Below, piece by piece: positions 8,977 to 16,319 of a stretch of 64,000 nt of DNA. Under the pieces are notes generated by a model. It searched no databases. It saw only the letters and a program-made list of their open reading frames with translations, and was not told the origin of the DNA. Every line of letters starts with the position of its first letter. The first letter of the stretch is position 1. Location of the stretch: positions 62,001 to 126,000 of the forward strand of contig NZ_SUUH01000007.1 of assembly GCF_015062615.1 (NCBI RefSeq). Direction: 5' to 3'. Source of the DNA: Denitrobacterium detoxificans. GTDB taxonomy: Bacteria; Actinomycetota; Coriobacteriia; Coriobacteriales; Eggerthellaceae. The position numbers and the translations under genes were made by a program.

Positions 8977-9124
8977 TCGGGTTAAGCGTTCTACGCTGAA
9001 AGAGGGTTTTGCACTGGAGGGAGCAAGGCTCTTTTTCATTGTCTAGGAGGGTTTGCCACCAACCCAATAGGGTGGCGTTGCTCGCGGCTGGTTCGGGGAG
9101 GATCCAGCCGCGAGCTTTTTTATT
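8977..9124 (+). ncRNA. Candidate small RNA with three GGAGG motifs
   Basis: The segment lies between a near-consensus promoter and an intrinsic terminator and gives a transcript of about 148 nt. The first hairpin pairs AAAGAG (8999-9004) with CTCTTT (9029-9034) and TTGC with GCAA inside it, leaving the loop ACTGGAGGGA (9013-9022). A single-stranded TCTAGGAGGG (9042-9051) follows. Next is the hairpin GCCACC/GGTGGC (9055-9060, 9071-9076). Last is a perfect 12-bp terminator stem (9080-9091 with 9104-9115), whose loop holds GGGGAGGAT, followed by six T. No plausible start-codon ORF fits. I do not recognise the family; it is not tmRNA, RNase P or SRP RNA. Confidence 0.55.
9080..9124 (+). terminator. 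Intrinsic terminator of the candidate small RNA
   Basis: A perfect 12-bp stem, GCTCGCGGCTGG (9080-9091) with CCAGCCGCGAGC (9104-9115), then TTTTTTATT. Very strong by form. Confidence 0.9.
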
Positions 9125-9600
9125 CCATCGAGCGGGTTTCGGTTTGCTAGCGCATTGCATAAATGGGGGCTTTTCCCGTATGCATTTTCGAAAATGATTC
9201 ATCTGGGGTTCCTTTTATAAAAATGCATGTTTGGGTCCCTAGAGGGCTGTCTTATGCATGTTCTCCGGTAAATATCCGATTAGCTGGATATCAAAAAACC
9301 TCTTGACAAAATCGACGTTATACATAGTTTTGCATATGCCCTGGTCAAAAGGGTGGGGAATTAACCACTACACTCGGCTATAGTGTCCCTAATCATAAAA
9401 TCATCAAAAATCAAGTACCTTTTGCGGCATAAAAGATACCGTTTACCGACTTTCATACTCAATAAACCGTTCACAATTGCGTAACGGTATGCGACGTGTA
9501 GAGTATGTGGAGACGCGTACGTAGGAGGTGAGAGACCTGCGGACACGTTTCGTAATCTTCAACGCATCGCCCTTGGGGCGAGAAGAAAAGGAGGGCGTTC
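9125..9600. promoter_or_regulatory. arcA upstream control region
   Basis: This is an AT-richer 476-bp non-coding stretch. It contains TTGACA at 9303-9308, without a convincing -10 at the right distance. It has ATGCAT three times (9180, 9223, 9254), an ATATCC/GGATAT dyad (9272-9291) and a 14-bp palindrome centred on TTCGAA (9183-9196). Nested dyads just before arcA are: ATACCGTT (9436-9443) with AACGGTAT (9483-9490); ACCGTT (9466-9471) with AACGGT (9483-9488) around CAATTG; and CATACTC (9454-9460) with GAGTATG (9501-9507). These look like regulator sites or competing RNA hairpins. Confidence 0.5.
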
Positions 9601-10824
9601 ATGACCGGAGTAAACGTCAAGAGCGAGATCGGACCTCTAAAGAAGGTCATTCTCCACCGTCCGGGCAAGGAGCTTCTCAACCTTACCCCCGACACGCTCG
9701 AGCGTCTGTTGTTCGACGATATTCCGTTCCTGGAAATCGCTCAGCAGGAGCACGACGCCTTTGCGCAGGCTCTGCGCGACAACGGCGTCGAGGTCGTCTA
9801 TCTGGAAGACCTCATGGCCGACGTTATCCGCGACAACGCGGATCTGCGCAGCCAGTTCATCGAAGAGTGGCTGGAAGAGGCCGACATTCACACTCCGAAG
9901 TGGCACAAGCTGCTCCACGAGTACCTGGATGCCAACTACGCTGATCCGAAGGCCCTGGTCGAAAAGACCATGGAGGGCATTCATCTGGACGAGTTGGAAA
10001 TCGACCGCTCGAACAGCCTGATCGACCAGGTTTCCAGTCCCACCAAGATGGTGTGCGACCCCATGCCCAACCTGTACTTCACCCGCGACCCGTTCGCGAT
10101 GGTGGGCAATGGCGTCACCATCCACCGCATGTACTCCGTCACGCGTAACCGCGAGACCATGTACGGCAAGTACATCTTCGACCACCATCCCGACTTCAAG
10201 GGCACGCCGCAGTACTACAGCCGCGACAACGCCTTCCACATCGAGGGTGGCGACATCCTGAACATCAACGACCACGTGCTCGCCATCGGCATCAGCCAGC
10301 GCACCGAGCCCGACGCCATCGACACGCTGGCGCAGGGCATCTTCCACGACGAGCGCTCCAGCATCGACACCATCCTGGCGTTCGACATCCCGAACAGCCG
10401 CGCGTTCATGCATCTGGACACGGTATTCACCCAGATCGACTACGACAAGTTCACCATCCACCCGGGCATCCTGGGCCCGCTCACGGTCTTCGAGCTCACC
10501 AAGGGTGCAGAAGGCGAAGTGAAGGTAAAGCGCCTCGACTCCGACCTCGAGACCATCCTCACGAAGTACGTGGGCCAGCCCGTCCAGCTGCTGCAGTGCG
10601 GCGCCGGCGATCGCATCGCCGCCGAGCGCGAGCAGTGGAACGACGGCAGCAACACGCTGTGCATCGAGCCCGGCAAGATCTGCGTCTACCAGCGCAACAA
10701 CGTCACGAACGACTTCCTGTACAAGAACGGTCTTGAACTGGTCGTCGTCCCCAGCTGCGAGCTGTCTCGCGGCCGTGGTGGCCCGCGCTGCATGAGCATG
10801 CCGGCCTGGCGCGAAGACCTGTAG
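9601..10824 (+). CDS. arcA: Arginine deiminase
   Basis: A 407-residue cytoplasmic enzyme converting arginine to citrulline and ammonia, the first step of the ADI pathway for ATP and acid tolerance. Guanidino-modifying-enzyme motifs are complete: 'NLYFTRDPFAMV', 'FHIEGGD' with catalytic Glu/Asp and His, 'HLDTVFT' and the catalytic cysteine C397 in 'GRGGPRCMSMP'. Length is normal. GAAAAGGAGG precedes the ATG. It is followed by an amino-acid antiporter and an aminotransferase. The pathway partners ornithine carbamoyltransferase and carbamate kinase are not in the window. Dyads upstream and hairpins downstream suggest regulated, differential expression. Confidence 0.97.
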   Translation: MTGVNVKSEIGPLKKVILHRPGKELLNLTPDTLERLLFDDIPFLEIAQQEHDAFAQALRDNGVEVVYLEDLMADVIRDNADLRSQFIEEWLEEADIHTPKWHKLLHEYLDANYADPKALVEKTMEGIHLDELEIDRSNSLIDQVSSPTKMVCDPMPNLYFTRDPFAMVGNGVTIHRMYSVTRNRETMYGKYIFDHHPDFKGTPQYYSRDNAFHIEGGDILNINDHVLAIGISQRTEPDAIDTLAQGIFHDERSSIDTILAFDIPNSRAFMHLDTVFTQIDYDKFTIHPGILGPLTVFELTKGAEGEVKVKRLDSDLETILTKYVGQPVQLLQCGAGDRIAAEREQWNDGSNTLCIEPGKICVYQRNNVTNDFLYKNGLELVVVPSCELSRGRGGPRCMSMPAWREDL

Positions 10825-10863
10825 GGGTTAGGCTTCGCCGCCACACTTACTTTTGTTAGGACG

Positions 10864-10975
10864 CCCTCTCCGCGCGCGCAAGTGGAGGGGGCTCCTGAAC
10901 CGCCAGGGCATTCTGCGTGACGCAACAGATTCTTTTGCGTGACGCAGGACCGTAAAACTGGCAGAACCCTGGCGG
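10864..10975 (+). promoter_or_regulatory. Intercistronic double hairpin with tandem TGCGTGACGCA
   Basis: The first hairpin pairs CCCTCTCC (10864-10871 region) with GGAGGGGG. The second pairs CCGCCAGGG (10900-10908) with CCCTGGCGG (10967-10975) and, inside it after a 2-nt bulge, TTCTGC (10911-10916) with GCAGAA (10961-10966). The loop contains two exact copies of TGCGTGACGCA (10914-10924 and 10936-10946), 22 bp apart, itself a palindrome around a central G. It ends 12 bp before the antiporter Shine-Dalgarno. It could be an operator, an attenuator or an mRNA processing site. Confidence 0.6.
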
Positions 10976-11002
10976 GTCTGCATATGTAAAGGAGGATTTC
11001 TC

Positions 11003-12454
11003 ATGGGAGAAAAAATCAAGGGTGTAGGCCTTTTCGGCCTCATCGGACTCGTGGTGAGCTCCTGCATCGGTTCTGGCGTCTACGCCCTTACCGGTCAGCT
11101 CGCCGGTGCCGCTGCTCCGGGCAGCGCGCTTATCGGCTGGGTGTTCTGTGGCGCGGGCTTCCTGTTCCTGGCCATGTCCCTGGCTAACTTGGGCGCCAAG
11201 AAGCCCGAAATCGACGGCCTCTATCAGTATGCCACGGAAGGCTTCGGTCCCTTCGCCGGCTTCATCTCCGGCTGGGGTTACTGGCTGTCCGCATGGCTGG
11301 GCAACATCGGCTTTGCCACGATGGTGGTGCAGGTTCTGGGAAGTCTCTTCCCGGGGACCTTCGACGCTACGCTCACCGATCCCGCTGGCATCCTGAGCAT
11401 CGTGATTGTGTCCATCTTCCTGTGGGCCATCACGTTCCTGGTTATCAACGGCGTGGAGAGCGCTGCGTTCCTGAACGCCGTCGTCATGGTCGTCAAGGTT
11501 GTATCCATCCTGCTGTTCATCCTGTTCTGCCTGTTCGCCTTCAACGCTGGCGTGTTTACCGCCGACTTCTGGGGCGAAGCCGAGCGCAATATCGCCGTTA
11601 TGGCTGCCACGGAAGGCGAAGCCGAACTGGGTGGCATCTCCAGCCAGATCATCAACTGCCTCATCGCGATGATGTGGGTATTCATCGGCATCGAGGGCGC
11701 TACGGTTATGTCCAAGCGCGCTGAGCGTAAGTCCGATGTGGGCAAGGCTACCATCATTGGCCTCATCGTCCTGCTGGTTCTCTACATTGGCGCTTCTGTT
11801 CTTCCCTATGGCGTTATGCCCTACGAAGAGCTCGTGGCCGCCGAGAGCCCCGCGACGATTACCGTGTTCGAGTACCTGGCTCCTGGCTGGGGCGGCACGT
11901 TCATTTCGATTGCCATCATCATCAGCGTTCTGGGCTCCTGGTTGTCCTTCACCATGCTGCCCGCGGAGACTTCTTCGGGCATGAGCGACGACCATCTGCT
12001 TCCTGCTTCCTGGAACAAGATGAACAAGAAGAACGCTCCTCAGATGGCCCTCATCATCGTCGGCCTCTGCACGCAGGTCTTCCTGATCGTCGCCTTTGCC
12101 GCAGCCGATGCGTACACGTTCGCCATCAGCATGTGCACTGTTACGATCATGATTTCCTGGGCCTTGGCTGCTGCCTATCAGGTGAAGCTGGGCAAGGAAA
12201 CGGGCGATATCAAGAACATGATCTTTGGTCTCATCGCCGTGATTTTCCAGGTTCTGTGCATGATTCTGGCTGGTTGGCAGTTCCTGCTGCTCGCTTGCCT
12301 GGGCTACATCCCCGGCTTCTTCTTCTATGCCAAGGCGCGTAAGGAAGCTGGCAAGGAATTCACGCAGGGCGAGAAGATCGGTGCTGTTATCATCAGCATC
12401 GTGGGCATCATCAGCATCCCGCTTACGGCCATTGGCTTCATTCCCGTGTTCTAA
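11003..12454 (+). CDS. Amino acid antiporter, probably arginine/ornithine (APC superfamily)
   Basis: A 483-residue membrane protein with about 12 hydrophobic segments. The N-terminal 'GLIGLVVSSCIGSGVYAL' is the substrate-binding helix 1 with its GSG-type unwound turn. The 'ALIGWVFCGAGFLFLAMSLANLG' and 'WLSFTMLPAETSSGM' segments are typical of the basic amino acid/polyamine antiporters used with ADI pathways. AAAGGAGG lies 8 bp before the ATG. Placement directly after arcA makes arginine/ornithine or arginine/citrulline exchange the likely job; exact substrates are inferred from context. Confidence 0.85.
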   Translation: MGEKIKGVGLFGLIGLVVSSCIGSGVYALTGQLAGAAAPGSALIGWVFCGAGFLFLAMSLANLGAKKPEIDGLYQYATEGFGPFAGFISGWGYWLSAWLGNIGFATMVVQVLGSLFPGTFDATLTDPAGILSIVIVSIFLWAITFLVINGVESAAFLNAVVMVVKVVSILLFILFCLFAFNAGVFTADFWGEAERNIAVMAATEGEAELGGISSQIINCLIAMMWVFIGIEGATVMSKRAERKSDVGKATIIGLIVLLVLYIGASVLPYGVMPYEELVAAESPATITVFEYLAPGWGGTFISIAIIISVLGSWLSFTMLPAETSSGMSDDHLLPASWNKMNKKNAPQMALIIVGLCTQVFLIVAFAAADAYTFAISMCTVTIMISWALAAAYQVKLGKETGDIKNMIFGLIAVIFQVLCMILAGWQFLLLACLGYIPGFFFYAKARKEAGKEFTQGEKIGAVIISIVGIISIPLTAIGFIPVF

Positions 12455-12480
12455 TTAGAACTTTCATAGGGGGTTGGGAA

Positions 12481-12514
12481 AAGGGAAGGCGACTTGCGCG
12501 GGTTGCCTTCCCTT
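12481..12514 (+). promoter_or_regulatory. Intercistronic hairpin before the aminotransferase
   Basis: A 13-bp stem, AAGGGAAGGCGAC (12481-12493) with GTTGCCTTCCCTT (12502-12514, one G-U pair), over an 8-nt loop. There is no U tract, so it is unlikely to stop transcription fully. It ends 9 bp before the AAGGAGG of the next gene. Confidence 0.6.
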
Positions 12515-12534
12515 CCGCTATATAAGGAGGACGT

Positions 12535-13653
12535 ATGCACATCAAGACAATCGGTGTTGAAGAGTACCTGAATATCTGGGAGCACGACGCTACGTGGGAT
12601 ATCGCCCAGTCCACCATCGCAAGCCTTACGATGGCGGAAATCCTCGAGCTCGATGGCAAGCAGGGCGAAACGTTTTACGAGCAGCTGAACCGCGAGAAGA
12701 TGAATTATGGCTGGATCGAAGGGTCGGCCGACTTCAAGCAGGAAGTCGCCAAGCTCTATCGCAACGTGGACCCCGACAACGTCCTTCAGATGAATGGCGG
12801 TACGGGCGCTAACCTGAACGCGATTATGGCCCTGGTCGAGCCTGGCGACCATGTGGTTGCCGAGTATCCCACCTATCAGCCCCTGTACGATCTGCCCGCG
12901 GCGCTTGGCGCCGAAGTGGAGCATTGGCAGATTCACGAGGAAGATGGCTGGCAGCCGCGCCTCGACGAGCTGAAGAAGCTCGTGCGCCCTGACACGAAGC
13001 TCATCTGCGTGAACAACGCGAGCAACCCCCTGGGTACCCTCATCACCACTGACGTGATGGAGGAAATCGTCGAGATCGCTCGCAGCGTTGGCGCGTGGGT
13101 GCTGTGCGATGAGGTGTTCTTCCCGTTGGAGGATGCCGACACGTGCACGAGCATCATCGACCTGTACGACAAGGGCGTATGCACCAACAGCGTGAGCAAG
13201 GACTATAGCGTTCCGGCGGCGCGTTGCGGCTGGACGGTAAGCAACAAGGAGCTTGCCGACAGGATGCGCGTGCTGCGCGACTACACGATGATCTGCAGTG
13301 GTGTGTTCAACGATGCGCTGGCCACGTACGTTCTGCGCAATCGCGAGGCAATCGTGGAGCGCAACCTGTCCATCATCAGGAAGAATCGCGCCATTACGCA
13401 GGAGTGGATCGACTCCGAGCCGCGCGTGAGCTGGGTACCTCCGAAGGGCGTGTCCGTAAGCTACATTAGGCTCGACATTCCCGAGGACGATGAGAAGTTC
13501 TGTCTCGATTTGCTGCGCGACGAAGGCGTTCTTCTGGTCCCGGGCAGCAGGTTCGACCTGCCGCGCGGTGCTCGCTTGGGGTATTGCGCTCCCGAGGCTA
13601 CGCTGCGCGAGGGCTTGAAGCGCCTGAGCGGCTACTTGCGCAAGTTCGACTAG
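12535..13653 (+). CDS. PLP-dependent class I/II aminotransferase
   Basis: A 372-residue fold-type I PLP enzyme. The Schiff-base lysine is K222 in 'SVSKDYSVPAARCGWT', the small-domain arginine region is near the C-terminus ('GARLGYCAPEATLREGLKRL'), and 'NNASNPLGTL' is the NxxNPTG-like turn. TATAAGGAGG precedes the ATG. It is the third gene of the arcA unit, separated by a hairpin, and a strong terminator follows, so it is probably coexpressed with arginine catabolism. A role on ornithine, citrulline or an arginine-derived amine is possible. The family also includes VioD/capreomycidine-synthase-like enzymes, so substrate remains open. Confidence 0.8.
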   Translation: MHIKTIGVEEYLNIWEHDATWDIAQSTIASLTMAEILELDGKQGETFYEQLNREKMNYGWIEGSADFKQEVAKLYRNVDPDNVLQMNGGTGANLNAIMALVEPGDHVVAEYPTYQPLYDLPAALGAEVEHWQIHEEDGWQPRLDELKKLVRPDTKLICVNNASNPLGTLITTDVMEEIVEIARSVGAWVLCDEVFFPLEDADTCTSIIDLYDKGVCTNSVSKDYSVPAARCGWTVSNKELADRMRVLRDYTMICSGVFNDALATYVLRNREAIVERNLSIIRKNRAITQEWIDSEPRVSWVPPKGVSVSYIRLDIPEDDEKFCLDLLRDEGVLLVPGSRFDLPRGARLGYCAPEATLREGLKRLSGYLRKFD

Positions 13654-13690
13654 CCGGTGCCAAGACGAGCACCTGCACAATCGATTTTCG

Positions 13691-13720
13691 GCCGTCCCGC
13701 TGCGCGGGACGGCTTTTTAT
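13691..13720 (+). terminator. Intrinsic terminator of the arcA unit
   Basis: A 10-bp stem, GCCGTCCCGC (13691-13700) with GCGGGACGGC (13704-13713), loop TGC, then TTTTTATTT. Confidence 0.9.
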
Positions 13721-13830
13721 TTCCCCTAAAAGCTCCTTCTCTTTTGTGACGTTTGCTCAAGGGTTTCGCGTCATGCGGGGGTTTCGTTTTCGGTAGCGCG
13801 AATATAATGGGCGAAAAGAAAGGAGCACGG

Positions 13831-15261
13831 ATGGTTTCGGAAGAATTCGAACGTGAGCTTGATGCGTATCTCGATGAGCACTGGGATGACATGGTGGAAG
13901 ACCTTGCGTCGCTCGTGCGCGTGCGCAGCGTGGAAGATATGGAACAGGCGGCTAGCGGCGCACCGTATGGTCCTGGGCCTGCCCAGGGGTTGGAAGCGGC
14001 GCTTGCCCTTACCGAACGACTGGGTTTTTGCTCGCAGAATCTGGAAGGGTACATTGGCACAGCCGACATTCCGGGCGAAAGCGATCGTCAGATTGGCGTG
14101 ATTTGCCATTCCGACGTGGTGCCCGAGGGCGACGGCTGGCATTACCCTCCGTTCGACGTAACCCGCAAGGACGGCTATCTCATTGGTCGTGGCACAGTAG
14201 ACGACAAGGGGCCCTTGGTGGTTGCTCTGCATGCGGCGAAGTTCCTGCGCGAGCGTGGCACTGCATTCCCGTATACTCTGCGTTTCTTGGTGGGCGCGAA
14301 TGAGGAAACCGGCATGCGCGACCTCGAGTACTACCTTGCCCGCTACCAGGAACCCATGGTGACCATTTCCCCCGACGAGGACTTTCCGCTGTGCTTTGGT
14401 GAGAAGGGGCATGTGAGGGGCTATTTCGAAAGCGCGCCCATCGAGGGTGGCGTCGTTCGCTCCCTGCAGGGCGGTCTTGCTTATAACGCCGTTGCTGGCG
14501 CGGCAACGGCTGTTCTGGATGCCGACCCGTCGCTTTTCCAGGCTACGGAGCGCGTATCGGTTGAGCCCACGGAAGAAGGCGGAACGCGTTTGGTTGCACG
14601 CGGCGTGCAGGTGCATGCTGCGTTCCCCGAAGGTGGCGTGAACGCCATTCACGAGCTCGCGAAGGTCGTGCTTGCTTCGAATGCGTGCGCGGAAGCCGAG
14701 CGTTCGTGGTTCGAGTTCATGGATGCCCTGCTGGGCGTGACTGACGGTTCGGGCATTGGCCTTGCCTGCTCCGACGATATGTTTGGCGCGCTTACCTGCG
14801 TGGGCGGCATGGCCCGTATGGCCGAAGGCAAGCTTGGGCAAACCATCGACATACGTTGCCCTGCGGCTATCAGCGAAGACGAGGTCGTGGCTGCGCTCGA
14901 GCGCGCTGCCAAGCAGGCGGGCGCTACCTGGCATACCACGAAGATTTCGCCACGCTTCTTCCAGGACCCGAACGGCACGCTCGTGCGTACGCTCGTTTCC
15001 GCATACCGCGATATCACGGGCGACATGCAAGAGCCCTACACGGTGGGCGGCCGTACGTATGCCAGCCACTTCACGCATGCCGTGGCGTTCGGTGCGGGCG
15101 TGCATGGCGCGCAGCATCCCAGCTGGGTCGGCCCCATGCATGGTGCCGACGAGGGTGCGTCGGAAGCGAATCTGAAGCAGGCCTTTAAAGTGTATGCACT
15201 GGCGATAGAGCGCCTTATGCAGATCGATTGGGTTGCCGAATACCCCGACCTTGCCCGATAA
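13831..15261 (+). CDS. M20-family dipeptidase (Sapep/PepV-like)
   Basis: A 476-residue metallopeptidase of the M20 family. 'VICHSDVVPEGDGWHYPPFD' provides the first zinc histidine and 'GRGTVDDKGPLV' the bridging aspartate. 'LVGANEETGMRDLEYYL' holds the general-base and metal glutamates, and 'CFGEKGHVRGYF' and 'AQHPSWVGPMHGADEGA' complete the site. This is the layout of Mn/Zn-dependent Xaa dipeptidases (PepV, Sapep). The start at 13831 is chosen for GAAAGGAG 7 bp upstream; a TATAAT (13803-13808) lies just before it, so the transcript leader is short. It probably heads an operon with the MoaE-like and rlmH genes. Confidence 0.88.
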   Translation: MVSEEFERELDAYLDEHWDDMVEDLASLVRVRSVEDMEQAASGAPYGPGPAQGLEAALALTERLGFCSQNLEGYIGTADIPGESDRQIGVICHSDVVPEGDGWHYPPFDVTRKDGYLIGRGTVDDKGPLVVALHAAKFLRERGTAFPYTLRFLVGANEETGMRDLEYYLARYQEPMVTISPDEDFPLCFGEKGHVRGYFESAPIEGGVVRSLQGGLAYNAVAGAATAVLDADPSLFQATERVSVEPTEEGGTRLVARGVQVHAAFPEGGVNAIHELAKVVLASNACAEAERSWFEFMDALLGVTDGSGIGLACSDDMFGALTCVGGMARMAEGKLGQTIDIRCPAAISEDEVVAALERAAKQAGATWHTTKISPRFFQDPNGTLVRTLVSAYRDITGDMQEPYTVGGRTYASHFTHAVAFGAGVHGAQHPSWVGPMHGADEGASEANLKQAFKVYALAIERLMQIDWVAEYPDLAR

Positions 15262-15290
15262 TCGTGCGAAACGCAACGAAAGGAACGAAT

Positions 15291-15686
15291 ATGTCTCAGG
15301 AACCCTCTCTCGATGCATGGCTTGCCGAGGCCAAGCAGGACCCGCAGGCCAGCCAGTGTGGCATGTACCTTTTCCATAACGGCGTGGTACGCGCTACGCC
15401 CAAGGCGCAGGTGCGCGGTGGGGAAGAGGGCCTTCCCGCTGTGGAGCGCGTCGATTTCTCGTACAACGCCGAAGGCGTGCAGGAGGCCATTGCGAAGACG
15501 CTCGAGCGCGAGGGCATCTACTATGCCCGCGTGTGGCTGGCGGAAGGCTCCGTGCCCGTTGGCGGCTCGCTGATGTACGTGCTCATCGGTGGCGACATTC
15601 GCCCCCGCGTCATTGACGCCCTTACGTTCTTGGTGGGCACCATCAAGAACGAGCTCGTGGTGGAAGCGGAAGCGTACGTGGAATAG
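15291..15686 (+). CDS. MoaE-like protein (molybdopterin synthase large-subunit fold)
   Basis: A 131-residue protein whose order of segments follows MoaE: 'CGMYLFHNGVVRATPK' (like the family's FxGxVR strand), a helix 'EGVQEAIAKTLEREG', 'VWLAEGSVPVGGSLMYVLIGGDIR' (like the HRxGxLxxGdxxVxVxVxxxHR segment) and 'ALTFLVGTIKNELV'. One catalytic lysine region is kept (GTIKNEL), but the usual second motif WKxE reads as 'VVEAE', and the HR dyad is altered. It may therefore be a divergent or repurposed homologue. It starts 29 bp after the dipeptidase with GAAAGGAA upstream. Neither neighbour is a molybdenum gene. Confidence 0.5.
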   Translation: MSQEPSLDAWLAEAKQDPQASQCGMYLFHNGVVRATPKAQVRGGEEGLPAVERVDFSYNAEGVQEAIAKTLEREGIYYARVWLAEGSVPVGGSLMYVLIGGDIRPRVIDALTFLVGTIKNELVVEAEAYVE

Positions 15687-15761
15687 CAATTGCGGGCGCT
15701 GTCGCTGTGGACCCTGCGGGGTCTGGGCGGCGGCGCCTTCTTTGTTTGCGGGAGGTTGAGC

Positions 15762-16211
15762 ATGCAGAAGGTAACCATCGTGGCCACGGGCAAGCTGAAG
15801 GAGCGTTTCTGGAAGGATGCCTGCGCGGAGTACCTGAAGCGCTTGGGTGCATATGCTCAGGTGGAGGTGAAGGAGATTCCCGACAGCACGCGCGAGCGGG
15901 AAGAGCCCCTGCAACTTTCCGCCTTGCAGGCGGCAAAGGGCGCTCACATTATCCTGCTTGACATCCACGGGAAGGAAACGTCGAGCGAGGGCCTTGCCGG
16001 CAAGTTGGAGCAGCTTGCCGTTCAGGGTGACTCGCACGTGGTGTTCGTGATTGGCGGCAGCGATGGCGTGGGCTCGGCGGTGCGCCAGATGGCCAACGAG
16101 CGCATGAGCTTCGGCCCTATTACCATGCCGCATAACCTGGCGCGCGTGGTGCTGCTCGAGCAGATTTACCGTGCGTACAAGATCATTCGCCACGAGCCAT
16201 ACCATAAGTAG
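15762..16211 (+). CDS. rlmH: 23S rRNA (pseudouridine1915-N3)-methyltransferase
   Basis: A 149-residue SPOUT methyltransferase that modifies helix 69 of 23S rRNA. It begins 'MQKVTIVATGKLKERFW', has 'HIILLDIHGKETSSEGLA', the SAM-knot 'VVFVIGGSDGVG' and the strongly conserved C-terminal 'HNLARVVLLEQIYRAYKIIRHEPYHK'. GGGAGG lies 6 nt before the ATG at 15762; the frame open upstream lacks such a signal. The 75-bp gap before it contains GC-rich inverted sequence but no gene. Confidence 0.97.
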   Translation: MQKVTIVATGKLKERFWKDACAEYLKRLGAYAQVEVKEIPDSTREREEPLQLSALQAAKGAHIILLDIHGKETSSEGLAGKLEQLAVQGDSHVVFVIGGSDGVGSAVRQMANERMSFGPITMPHNLARVVLLEQIYRAYKIIRHEPYHK

Positions 16212-16319
16212 TGGTGGGCGCGCAGGGGCGGCGGATTGCCTGCAACCGTGCGCCCCTGCAGTTCTGTTCTTAACGAAAAGATGCTTGCAAGGTGCCTGTT
16301 TCGTCCGCACAATGAAGGT

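Noticed and set aside
9009..9197. Small + strand frame starting at TTG inside the candidate small RNA
   Set aside because: It reads through the strong terminator at 9080-9124 and lacks a ribosome-binding site.
8747..9202. 151-codon open frame on the - strand over the small RNA
   Set aside because: It crosses the end of the dNTPase gene and the small RNA with its terminator; the translation has no family features.
9303..9331. Full promoter at TTGACA 9303
   Set aside because: No acceptable -10 hexamer lies 16-18 bp downstream.
10914..10946. TGCGTGACGCA pair as a canonical CRP/FNR site
   Set aside because: The boxes lack the TGTGA-N6-TCACA or TTGAT-N4-ATCAA form; left as unassigned operator.
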